Assembly: GCA_910584815.1 (NCBI GenBank) | Contig: CAJUBT010000001.1 | Span: 75,214-130,787, forward strand | Reading direction: 5' to 3' | DNA length: 55,574 bases | DNA from: an uncultured Christensenella sp. | Lineage (GTDB): Bacteria > Bacillota > Clostridia > Christensenellales > UBA1242 | Shown here: piece by piece, positions 11,801 through 17,972 of the stretch | How the letters are laid out: each line of letters opens with the position of its first letter | Numbering within the stretch: the first letter of the stretch is position 1 | The notes under the pieces: generated by a model | Told to the model about the DNA's origin: nothing | Databases searched by the model: none | The model's input: the letters and a program-made list of their open reading frames with translations, nothing else | Program-made: the position numbers and the translations under genes

Positions 11801-14103
11801 TCACAAGTTTAGAAATTACACCTTCTTTTACATTGTTTTTAGAACAAAATGCAGTTGCAGAATTAGAATATACTGTTACTGGTTATGCCGATAATATAAA
11901 TGCTGGCACTGCAAAAATTATTATTTCAAGCAATAGTATTAACTACTTTGGAACAAAGGAAATAGAATTTGTTATTCTTCCAAAACAATTAGAAGAAAGT
12001 ATGTATAGCGTTGTAGAAGAGAAAAACTTTGTTTACAATGGGGAAGAACAAACCTTAGATTTTGAGTTAAGATATACGCTTAACGATAGTTATAGTACTT
12101 TACTTGCAAGGGGTACTGATTATGGTGTGGTTTATGAAAATAACATAAACGCCAATTCAAACAATAGTGCTGTTTTAACCATAACTGGAACTAACAATTA
12201 TAGTGGAAGTCTTGTAAAAAGGTTTTCTATTGCAAAAGCAAACCCTGTTGTTAATGTAGATTTACCTTTACTAAATTTATTTGCAGGCGATAGTTTATTA
12301 GATGAAAACTTTTTAATTTTAAGTTCTGGTTCTACAAAAGGTGCGTTAACTAACACAACTGTTGCAACGCTAGGGCTTGCAAATAATGTAAGTTGGAGTT
12401 TTGTGCCAGAAGATACAAATAACTATAATAATGCTTCTGGTAAAATAAATGTGCCAGCTTACTATGAAACAAAAGTTGAATTTGGCAATGTTGATAATTT
12501 AATTGCAAGTTCTTCAACAAATGTTTCTGTTCGTGTTACATTTAAAATGAATAGAAAGGAAGAAACTTCACTGGAATTGCCAAGTAATAACTATCAAATT
12601 GTAATAACAAGAAATGGTTTTGAAGTTTCAAACTATGAGCAAAGCGGAACTTATAATTTAAGAATTGCAATAAATAACAACAATTACAAAATTGTTGGGG
12701 AAGATAACATAACTTTCCAAGTAAAACCAACCACAATTTACAGCTACGATAACTCTTTCTATGCAGTATGTGATGATGGTTTTGATGTTAATGTTAGTTT
12801 ATATGTTCAAGTTTTTGACACTATGGAAGATATTATTGCAATTATAGGTGAAGAAAACTACGCAAAATTAGATAACATTCAAAAAATATATATTGTTGAA
12901 TTGTATAACGATAATGGACCTATAGTTACACCTAATGCTAAAATATATTTAAACACAACTTCAAATAATAACTATTATTTGTTACAAGATGAAGAACTTG
13001 TGTTGCAAGAAAGTGTAAATGGAGCAATTGTTGTTGGAGTTAATTCCTACATCATTGAAGTGTTAATTCCACCTAATAATATTACTAAATTTATAATTTT
13101 TGGTGCCATTGGTGCAGGTGTAATTATTGTGTTAACTATAGTTATTGTGCTAGCATCAAAAATGCGTAAAAAGCGTAAAGGAAAATCTCCTGTTCAACAA
13201 GGGGCTGCAGTAAATGTTAACAATGTTGGTGTTAATAATGGTAATGTACAAGATAGCAATATGCAAAATACAAATATGCAAGATTATTCTTACTATCAAA
13301 CAAACTATAATGCACAAAACTATCAAAACACTAACGCACAAACTTCTCAACCTCAAAACTTAAACACTTTAATTGGGCAAGTAAACCCTAATGCTAATAA
13401 TTATGTTCAGCAACAACCTGTTAATAATCAAGCAAATTATTATCAGAATAATAGTTATTCTACAAATAACAGTGCGGGCAATTTGGGGTATGTTAATCAG
13501 TCCAATTATTATAATAATCAAGGTTACACAAATCAAAATGTTCAACCTCAAGTTCAAAACACACAAATGTTTAACAACACTACCCAAAACCAAAATGCAA
13601 GCAATAACAACACCAATAATGGCGGAACAATTTATACTAATAACCTAAATAAAAATATGTCAAGTTTAAACCCATATAGTTACACCAACACCAAACCTGT
13701 TCAAAATAACACAGTGGCAAATACTCCTCAAAATAATAGCGGAGTTCAACCACTAAGCCCAAATTCAATGTTAGGGATTAATGCGAATAAGCCTAATAAT
13801 ACAACTCCGTTAAACCAAAACACATTTAACCAGAATGTAAACAATGCTGGAGTTCAACAATCAAATGGCATAAATCAAAATAAGAGTGTTTTAAATTCTA
13901 ATCAGGTTAATAATTCAGTTAATGGCAGAGTTAATAATGGTTATGGCACAACACTTAGTGGAAATAGTGTAATAAATTCTACTAGCCCAAATTCTTATCA
14001 AGGTGCTGCAATAAATAATAATGCAACCAATAAACCAAACTCAAGCATTAACCCAAATAGTGTGTTAGGGAACATAAACAATAATCCACCTAAAAACAAT
14101 TAA
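2869..14103 (+). CDS. Giant repeat-rich surface protein with DUF6273-like head and Asn/Gln-rich cytoplasmic tail
   Basis: A 3,744-residue single-span surface protein. Residues 1-40 are a signal peptide (KK, long hydrophobic core, SSFAF near cleavage). Residues about 120-400 resemble the DUF6273 domain of Firmicute exported proteins, with the closing SVRPALHLNL. From about 410 to 3,390 there are about 35 beta-repeats of 75-90 residues of the MBG/bacterial Ig-like kind, with the recurring pattern YTG-P-DY-(Y)-NN-NVG-TA-I-TG-GNY(T/S)GT-F-I. A membrane span lies at about 3,405-3,430, followed by KMRKKRKGK, which orients the tail inward. The last roughly 310 residues are very rich in Asn, Gln, Tyr and Ser, with no sortase motif. 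It probably acts as a stalk or adhesin on the cell surface; ligand and partners are unknown. The gene is monocistronic, with a strong RBS (GGGGGAAAAGG). An internal block of about 1,020 residues is tandemly duplicated. The exact role cannot be read from sequence. Confidence 0.85.
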   Translation: MKSIFSKKILLCLTSFFVFLFVTFCGILLPINIKSSFAFTSENAGSDAVKINELWLDSVKKFNGDNVNLLLQLISNDVSSNVFDLSKIKQQATATKNASEIRQTELTATFNGISLQKSNGQDIIVTLGGLDWTVTYLSQDQNNNPILTLWLANSEQLSGKVYYSTGYGTDNYTTSTYGVNGTARWSFRNGSPSGTSGKTDYPDNMYATSYMRSIILNNGGVWSQSTGGGVVSNWEKTPDNAFAPFTVSQEGEFNDIVDFIVTPSDVMWQKNQSFINQFSQDVVESMFYYNRSNEAWDTETSSDGFLTASYNYATKPNSDVWKNDTLWLPSLTEVGYSIADGIWATSKSQRSEEAVNTGFRTAAANNNTQVAYVGFNSDNAQHSPVDNSYSVRPALHLNLNTVVEHTTTERDISLCEFNTLNAQQWNPVKNIIPEITVTDNLFVFQPIKDVDYKIVVPEITGPGIVEIRVVGQDRYKGEKIVTLELTERELSLALKDNNLEIEDQTFCNDYITPVFENLKDYGYLAPDGDVKVDETGTPTNLVQNTDYTLSYENNFDKGVATITITGINKYTGTATTTFNIITASILEGSLTLNKNSIEYYYGEDLLKEIVETFVLDDLTLVKNKDYTINYYNELNEEMVLTTITEIGNYYAVVTGIGNYRDSKTINLEVTKATLKDEFITLENSSYTYTGFSIKPNFVVSFKYIVGEIDETSKTYTFKEFEDFTTEFGDNILVSTGGTVTITGTGKFRGTANVAFEISPKNIDSEDIVASDIENQNYFVSALTPDFTLTDNTRNITLELNLEYKVVYSENVNVGTAVITISGIGNYSGTRIKNFIIIERDINLATFDAIENETYTGDALTPTLTIKDRENKTLELNLDFVAEYSNNINITNEAIVVVTGIGNYTGTKQLTFVIDPRSIASGVVSLNPQTEVFNGSSFSPQVTLTLDGVEIEQNIDETNVNYEIEFYFNNNKVSEMINVGVYTIKVIGKNNYSRETSTTFEITKYDISNTTANEYTNTYSYNKLTQTPTITLNYGELVLENEKDFTTAYFKEGVGSGDNVTLTQVTNPTDAGTYQIVLTGINNYKGEFKNLSFTITTISLDDCVVTYSNALNLDDLTFDNSAKKAEITSIKIGDVEVLDVSTDSIKRQYVTITFLRNENTTNNFINVGDITISVTPATQNLTGSYSRTYTIKQKNLEEAKTNGSLKITGIEDRTYTRQKQVFNITIVDESANNYTLINAKDYSITITDDCIYVKQNIEITISSVATGNYIGTIVETFSIVKAVVDSFTLQNSSGVYNGRVHTIVPVVKAGQLVLSCNEDNSEYAFTLTKNGKPTVELDLINFGEITVTVSLVDTDNFDLAETFNNTQIYTINSVEVSTITLRQRSVQYDTLPHTIVIDKVTTKNGIALLTDEYTVKYNGTSENTYINATTVVVEVTGLGNYTGTATTNFVITPRPIKNTEIAYYIANDDGSASTNLIALTNKYKGEYVVPDINIAEGGTNLKIDTDYTFGVYLTSDKQHINNLYKTDGYLEVGSYQFITTGKGNFSGTITQNYVVTVADFNQTTIAFNVPNEMLYTGDAITVNFEDEAVSVNYTKSGHLPIALELGTHFKFYTGYIEVTFKPGSLTEIESAVTLTNQIEINNKKDNDNVFYVTNGYFNNVQVGIATVVITAKSGVSYQTGNVVVAQFRINQVEFTVDNLEITNLENSYVYTGSNITPNFYLKSLQTNKTLSLQTDYNIEYITNNVNVGQVSFKVTGVGNYTGSVTYEDKFSITAKQIEKNMFQISPDEVYSGYEQKPTVSGTFNSKSLVLDADFSITFKRDNEVTNNFTDAGIIVITLKGLGNFSGEISHNYTINKLQISTLQLSKTTTIYTGEDQRPNILVLDGNGNALTKGFKLQFSRNNVIDETENFTDVGEVEISVIITDTLNYELKESSLTGSFTITKATLSSATVSLDNTTLVYTGNSLSPNITVELNGDVIEPSNYELEFSLETEQGETIVGEMINTGSYVIKIKGVGNFDGELQTHFTITRYDISSSSTVLPTDYEKTFMYNGSVQKPTIILKYGNQTLVEKEEFTITYRKEHLLGAIVEEPTDAGTYFIVLMGMGNYTGIVNSLTFEIKPLSLNGENAEITFVGLDNIEDVDYTFNGTEQKIQIASIRINDIEFFDTEGDYISVIYKRNSEITEDFISAGVINIRVEANNNDNIAGFYDYSYTIKQKAFDSGIIKVSGLEDRPYNREKQIFDITLLDEQANNYELKQDKDYTITFSSDCINVEKDIVATFTPINGNYKGQAFTKTFSINKAVIDSFQLTVNKSVYFSTPHNITATVKAGEFEIYDTETYNEYQLIYRREGSAVTNLTSVGDIEVELVLLDTTNYELKQGLVTRLTYTITKAEISSITLTDTGAEFNNQNHTIVIDSVKTKNDLNLKTSDYVVSYIVGESETNNATYKNACTITVKVVAAENGNFTGTATTTYTITAREIVETNVSYFEADEFGNATETQFNLIAKYKGKKVAPYVSLNFDDGENYVLNLNNESLDGDYSFGIFTLEDYNSSKANNLFGKETYLLAGEYVFVVMGKNNFTGEITANYKVEPADFNETTIELTIPKTVDFTGSEITVDFESEEVSVIYKKTSEETPLSLALDVDFKLFNGFVEITYLEDNTISSYRVITEEEYNILKTSKTSSVLKIINGYANNIASGVATLVITGAEPNFELDTIILTQFTINRVTLDATITGIDETYTFTGYEIIPEIVVTSNDTGLTLVEGVDYTIKYTNNTNVGYAGFLITAMNNYSGVVERNRAFYIEPKQIEAGMFTISENTIYNLTEQKPEISARYNSKIMVEGEDFEVIFKRAGEVTTDFTTAGNITIEINGINNYSSEYSKVYSIEKWIIKEVKLSVNEVTYNATEQKPNIQVVGINGEEINSAGYEITYSTQDFTNAGSIIIFANVVDNVNYALFSQQVSSVFKINKEDLSKLTTTIENQTFTSLEITPSFTLFLEQNAVAELEYTVTGYADNINAGTAKIIISSNSINYFGTKEIEFVILPKQLEESMYSVVEEKNFVYNGEEQTLDFELRYTLNDSYSTLLARGTDYGVVYENNINANSNNSAVLTITGTNNYSGSLVKRFSIAKANPVVNVDLPLLNLFAGDSLLDENFLILSSGSTKGALTNTTVATLGLANNVSWSFVPEDTNNYNNASGKINVPAYYETKVEFGNVDNLIASSSTNVSVRVTFKMNRKEETSLELPSNNYQIVITRNGFEVSNYEQSGTYNLRIAINNNNYKIVGEDNITFQVKPTTIYSYDNSFYAVCDDGFDVNVSLYVQVFDTMEDIIAIIGEENYAKLDNIQKIYIVELYNDNGPIVTPNAKIYLNTTSNNNYYLLQDEELVLQESVNGAIVVGVNSYIIEVLIPPNNITKFIIFGAIGAGVIIVLTIVIVLASKMRKKRKGKSPVQQGAAVNVNNVGVNNGNVQDSNMQNTNMQDYSYYQTNYNAQNYQNTNAQTSQPQNLNTLIGQVNPNANNYVQQQPVNNQANYYQNNSYSTNNSAGNLGYVNQSNYYNNQGYTNQNVQPQVQNTQMFNNTTQNQNASNNNTNNGGTIYTNNLNKNMSSLNPYSYTNTKPVQNNTVANTPQNNSGVQPLSPNSMLGINANKPNNTTPLNQNTFNQNVNNAGVQQSNGINQNKSVLNSNQVNNSVNGRVNNGYGTTLSGNSVINSTSPNSYQGAAINNNATNKPNSSINPNSVLGNINNNPPKNN
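5617..11760 (+). repeat. Tandem duplication of a ~3.07-kb coding block within the giant gene
   Basis: Copy A (about 5617-8697) and copy B (about 8698-11760) encode about 1,027 and 1,021 residues with the same order of non-identical beta-repeats. Paired landmarks are KYDISNTT (5878) and RYDISSSS (8953), PTDAGTYQIVL and PTDAGTYFIVL, YTIKQKNLEEAK and YTIKQKAFDSG, GIEDRTYTRQKQVF and GLEDRPYNREKQIF, and PADFNQTT-type (VADFNQTTIAF) and PADFNETTIEL. The copies have diverged, so the duplication is old. Boundaries were placed by eye where the similarity starts and stops. Confidence 0.75.
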
Positions 14104-14213
14104 TTTTGGTTTGCCATAAAGTTATGTTTTAATTTATAATTAAATAAATTTAAGAACTTAAAACATAAAATTTTAAATTTGGTTTTATAAATTAATTAAG
14201 GAGAAAAATAAAA

Positions 14214-14837
14214 ATGAAAGTTTTACTTGTTAATGGAAGTTCTCACGAAAAAGGTTGTACATACACTGGCTTAAAATGTGTGGAAAAAGCTTTAAATGAA
14301 GAGGGAATAGACACAGAAATTATGTTTATTGGAAATGACCCATTGCCAGATTGTATTGCTTGTGGTTATTGTGCTAAGGAGCATAAATGTGTGTTTAACG
14401 ATATCGCTAACGAATTGGCAGAAAAGGCAAAAACTTGTGATGGTTTTGTGTTTGGTTCTCCAGTTTATTACGCACACCCTAGTGCAAGGTTACTTACAGT
14501 TATGGATAGAGCTTTTTATTCTGGTGGTAGGAACTTTCGTTTTAAACCTGCAACGGCTATTTTAAGTGCCAGAAGAGCTGGACAGGTTGCCTCTATGGAT
14601 GTTATTAATAAATATTTTGGTATTAACTCAATGCCAATAATTACAGCAACATATTGGAATCATATATATGGTTCTAATCCTGAAGATGTTGCTAAAGATT
14701 TGGAAGGTGTTGAAACTATGTATAACTTAGGCAAAAATATGGCTTGGCTTTTAAAAAGCATAGAGCTTGCAAAGCAAAATGGGCTAGAACCACCTCACCT
14801 TAAAAAATTGAGAACCGACTTTATTAAACAACCATAA
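14214..14837 (+). CDS. Flavodoxin-family NAD(P)H-dependent FMN oxidoreductase
   Basis: A 207-residue protein of the NADPH-dependent FMN reductase/flavodoxin superfamily. The first beta strand and phosphate loop are visible as MKVLLVNGSSHEKGCT, followed by DCIACGYCAKEHKC, a Cys pair frequent in this iron-sulfur flavoprotein-like subgroup, and the flavin-binding FGSPVYYAHPSA at about residues 83-94. It probably shuttles electrons from NAD(P)H to quinones, nitro compounds or another acceptor; the acceptor cannot be told. The CxxC-x5-C arrangement hints at an added metal or redox site but is not proof. The RBS GGAGAAAAA lies about 8 nt upstream of the ATG. Transcription ends at the bidirectional hairpin at 14965. 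Confidence 0.86.
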   Translation: MKVLLVNGSSHEKGCTYTGLKCVEKALNEEGIDTEIMFIGNDPLPDCIACGYCAKEHKCVFNDIANELAEKAKTCDGFVFGSPVYYAHPSARLLTVMDRAFYSGGRNFRFKPATAILSARRAGQVASMDVINKYFGINSMPIITATYWNHIYGSNPEDVAKDLEGVETMYNLGKNMAWLLKSIELAKQNGLEPPHLKKLRTDFIKQP

Positions 14838-14964
14838 TAAAAAAATGTTTTATAACTATAAGTGATGTTTTAAAAGAATATAATTTGTTTATGTTATTAT
14901 ATAAATAAAAAACATCATTTTAGAAGAATAGCTTTATTGTTATTCTTAAATAACAAATAAAAAG

Positions 14965-14988
14965 ACACCTAAATTTAGGTGTTTTTTT
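14965..14988. terminator. Bidirectional terminator between flavodoxin and radical SAM genes
   Basis: A perfect 18-nt palindrome (ACACCTAAATTTAGGTGT, 14965-14982) has T7 on the + side and T5 on the - side. It serves both convergent genes; the minus-strand stop codon lies inside the stem. Confidence 0.85.
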
Positions 14989-15859
14989 GTGCTGATTTTT
15001 TAATTTCTTCGTGATAGAAAAAGTTAATAACTGTTGGTGGGGTGCCAAAGTCACTATTTATAATTTTGTTCTCTCGTTTATATGGCATATTGTTTTTTAA
15101 GCAATATTCGGTTATTTTTTGATTTAGATTTATCCAATAAGTTCTATCGTTTTTGTTATAAATATCTTTATAAAATGGTAGCAAATGTGGATATTTTTTT
15201 GATATGTAATTTAAAATTACTGGTTTATATTCTCCACGCAAGTTAAGGTTTTCTAGCCAAATTGAATTACAAAAATTTTTGCATTTTTCAATAATTGCTA
15301 AACAATCTGTAATTTCTGGGAAAATGGGAGAGATAAAGCAAGTGGTGTATATACCTGCCTCATAAAACTTTTTCATAGCATCAAGTCGGTCTGCAATGCT
15401 TGAAGCACAATCCATATCGTTTTTAAAGCTTTCATCTAATGTGTTTATAGAAAAAGATACTTGAACATTTGGAAAGGTTTTAATAAGGTCTAAATCTCTT
15501 AAAATTAAGTTTGACTTTGTTGAAATAGATATAATAGCACCACTACCTTGAAGTTCAGTTAAAATTTGCCTTGTTCTTTTATATTCTTTTTCTGCGGGTT
15601 GGTATGGGTCTGTTACGGAAGATAAAAACAATTCTTTGTCTTTATATTTATATTTATATTTATTTTTAATACTATCCCAATTTTTAACATCTATAAAAGT
15701 TCCCCAAGGCTCTGTGTGTCCAGTAAATCTTTTCATAAAACTTGCATAGCAATATTTGCAAGCGTGCCCACAACCTGTGTAGGCGTTAACGGAATAATCG
15801 CATACTGGCAAGTTTGATTTGGTTATAATGTTTTTGGTGTTAATATGGTTAATAATCAT
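14975..15859 (-). CDS. SPL-family radical SAM protein (DNA repair photolyase-like)
   Basis: A 294-residue radical SAM enzyme. The cluster motif C-x3-C-x2-C is in AYTGCGHACKYCYASF at about residues 27-42, coordinating the 4Fe-4S cluster used with SAM. NPxTGC-like opening, SSVTDPYQPAEKEYKRTR and ISTKSN are typical of the COG1533/SplB group. True spore photoproduct lyase is about 340 residues and carries an extra conserved Cys for hydrogen transfer; I do not see a convincing equivalent here, so the substrate is uncertain even though the organism sporulates. The start has the RBS AAAGGAAAT. The gene runs against most of its neighbours, tail-to-tail with the flavodoxin gene. Confidence 0.86.
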   Translation of the reverse strand: MIINHINTKNIITKSNLPVCDYSVNAYTGCGHACKYCYASFMKRFTGHTEPWGTFIDVKNWDSIKNKYKYKYKDKELFLSSVTDPYQPAEKEYKRTRQILTELQGSGAIISISTKSNLILRDLDLIKTFPNVQVSFSINTLDESFKNDMDCASSIADRLDAMKKFYEAGIYTTCFISPIFPEITDCLAIIEKCKNFCNSIWLENLNLRGEYKPVILNYISKKYPHLLPFYKDIYNKNDRTYWINLNQKITEYCLKNNMPYKRENKIINSDFGTPPTVINFFYHEEIKKSAQKNT

Positions 15860-16127
15860 TTTATTTCCTTTGTAAAATTTTTAAATTAAAAAAATTTTAA
15901 ACTTTTTTAATTGGACCTTGTTTAAAAACTAATTTAGTTCTTATAATTTTATTTAAATAAAAAACTTTATTTTTTATAAAAATTAATTTTATTAATACTT
16001 TAAAAGTTATAAAAAATTTTTAAATTAAAAAATGGTTTTTTATTTTTTTTGAATTGTTTAGAAAATTGTTTATTTTAAAGTTTGCACATTTAAAAATTAT
16101 TAATGTAAATGTAACATTTTTTTTAAT

Positions 16128-17672
16128 TTATAGTAAGGAGGAAAATATGCTTATAAGAGATTTAAATGTTTTTGTAAGTGGGCGTTCTTTGAACATCCCT
16201 TTCTCTATTTTAATAGATTTACTCTGGCTATTTTCAAAATCCTTTTTTATGTCTTTAATAACAGGGTGGTTACAAATCCATACACCATTTTCATAGTGAT
16301 GAACAAGACTTCTATAATCTAAGTTTATTGTTCCAACTATGGCAAATTTATCATCGCATATATAGGTTTTTGCGTGTATAAAACCTGGTTCATATTCATA
16401 AATTTTTACACCTGCTTTCATTAGTCTGTCGTAGGAGCCTCTGGTAACCATAAACACTGCTTTTTTATCTGGAATGTGAGGGGTAATAATTCTAACATCT
16501 ACACCACGGAGGGAAGCATTTTCAATGGCAGAAGTTAACTCTCCATCTATAATAAGGTAAGGGGTTGTTATATACATATATCTTTCTGCTTGACCAAGCA
16601 TTGTTATAATTAAGGTTTTTGCAACCCTTCTGTTGTAAATTGGCTTAGGCCCATCTCCAAACGGAATGCAAAGCCCACTGCATTCCTTTTTATAACCTTT
16701 TATATATCTGTCTAGTTCAAGGTTACTTTTTTTATCGCTTATTCCATAGTCGTAAAGGAATAACCTAGTTAGTTCATCTACAGCTTCGCCTTCAAGCCTA
16801 ATTGCAACATCTTTCCAATGCCCATAAGGCTTTGTGTGGTTTATATATTCATCTGCCAAATTTAAACCACCAGTGTAAGCAATTTTACCATCTATAATGG
16901 TTATTTTTCGGTGGTTACGGTTATTAAATTCGTTATTGGCTTGTCCTTTTAAAATTCCAAAAGGTATGGCATAAATGCCAATTTTTCTTAAAGTTTTATA
17001 ATATTTGCCAGGCAGTTTTGTCATACAACCAATATCATCGTAAACAACTCTAACCTCAACCCCTTCTGAAACCTTATCTTTTAAAACATTTAAAATGGTG
17101 TTCCAAAACAAGCCCTGTTCAATAATAAAATAATCTAAAAAAATAAATTCATTAGCACGCTTTAAGTCTTGTAATAAAGAAGAAAACATTTCTTCCCCGC
17201 TTGGCATATAGGTAATATCCGTGTTTTGATAGATATGTGTTTCTGCCAAATTTTTTAGGCACTTTGCTTGAGAGTAGGCAAGTGGGTTAGTAACTTCTAA
17301 TTCTTCAAGGGTATAACTATCATCTTTAACTAAACAGTTTTTAAGCCTACTATTTTTTTTAAGTTGTTTTTTAGAAATATTTCTTGAATAAAACATAAAG
17401 TAGGTCATAAAGCCAATTATTGGTATAAGCATAACAAAAAATAGCCAAGGCACTTTATAGTCGGGGTTATCATTTGAGTTTATAATGCCTATAGCTACAA
17501 TAATTTGAATTACAATAACTGCAATATAAAAAACAGGAAAGTAAACAATAAGGGCAATTAAGCCAGCTATAATTGCAGAATATTCTAAGAAAATAAGCAA
17601 CATTGCAATCATATGCCTTGTAGGAACTACAAGAATTTTTCTTACTGTTAAATCATTTTCTTTTCTCTTCAT
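16128..17672 (-). CDS. cls: Cardiolipin synthase (PLD superfamily)
   Basis: A 514-residue membrane enzyme that condenses two phosphatidylglycerols to cardiolipin. N-terminal hydrophobic segments lie at about residues 18-95, including the phospholipase N domain-like PWLFFVMLIPIIGFMTYFM. Two PLD HKD motifs follow: NHRKITIIDGKIAYTGG at about residue 255 and HAKTYICDDKFAIVGTINLD at about 437. Length matches the Firmicute Cls family (about 480-515). The RBS AAGGAT precedes the ATG. The gene is monocistronic on the minus strand, divergent from the LRR gene. A good Shine-Dalgarno sequence on the opposite strand at 16136-16142 is a by-product of its C-terminal codons. Confidence 0.93.
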   Translation of the reverse strand: MKRKENDLTVRKILVVPTRHMIAMLLIFLEYSAIIAGLIALIVYFPVFYIAVIVIQIIVAIGIINSNDNPDYKVPWLFFVMLIPIIGFMTYFMFYSRNISKKQLKKNSRLKNCLVKDDSYTLEELEVTNPLAYSQAKCLKNLAETHIYQNTDITYMPSGEEMFSSLLQDLKRANEFIFLDYFIIEQGLFWNTILNVLKDKVSEGVEVRVVYDDIGCMTKLPGKYYKTLRKIGIYAIPFGILKGQANNEFNNRNHRKITIIDGKIAYTGGLNLADEYINHTKPYGHWKDVAIRLEGEAVDELTRLFLYDYGISDKKSNLELDRYIKGYKKECSGLCIPFGDGPKPIYNRRVAKTLIITMLGQAERYMYITTPYLIIDGELTSAIENASLRGVDVRIITPHIPDKKAVFMVTRGSYDRLMKAGVKIYEYEPGFIHAKTYICDDKFAIVGTINLDYRSLVHHYENGVWICNHPVIKDIKKDFENSQSKSIKIEKGMFKERPLTKTFKSLISIFSSLL

Positions 17673-17972
17673 TTTATATCCTTAGTATTATTAGTTTATG
17701 TAAGTTAAGGTTTAAATTTTCATTTTTCTTTGTTTAATTTTAGGTATTTAAAACAATTTATTGCATTATTTTATACTATTTTAACACAATAATTATATTA
17801 TAGTCAAAGTATTATTATTTTAAGGCATTTAGAAAAGTTAACAAAAGTGCTTTGAGTTATAACTTTAGTTTGATAAAATATATAATAATGGAATTAGAAG
17901 AAATAACAAAAGATATTATTTAATTTTACTTTTAAATTCATTCTTTTTGTTAAAAGGGGGAGAAGAAAGCTT
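17673..17972. other. Divergent promoter region between cls and the LRR gene
   Basis: This 300-base AT-rich spacer has no gene. It must carry the promoters of both flanking genes; a TATAAT lies near 17879 on the + side. The LRR gene has an AAAGGGGGAG ribosome binding site at about 17953-17962. Confidence 0.45.

Noticed and set aside
4100..13080. CRISPR-like or short tandem DNA repeats in the giant gene
   Set aside because: Similarity is at the protein level, units are 75-90 codons and diverged; no identical spaced DNA repeats were seen.
13369..13648. Open frames on both strands in the Asn/Gln-rich tail of the giant gene
   Set aside because: They are low-complexity Ile-rich shadows caused by the AAT/CAA repeats of the real frame.
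16136..16296. A perfect AAGGAGG followed by ATG on the + strand opposite the end of cls
   Set aside because: It is the reverse complement of the last cls codons; the resulting short + frame has no protein features and overlaps a confident gene.
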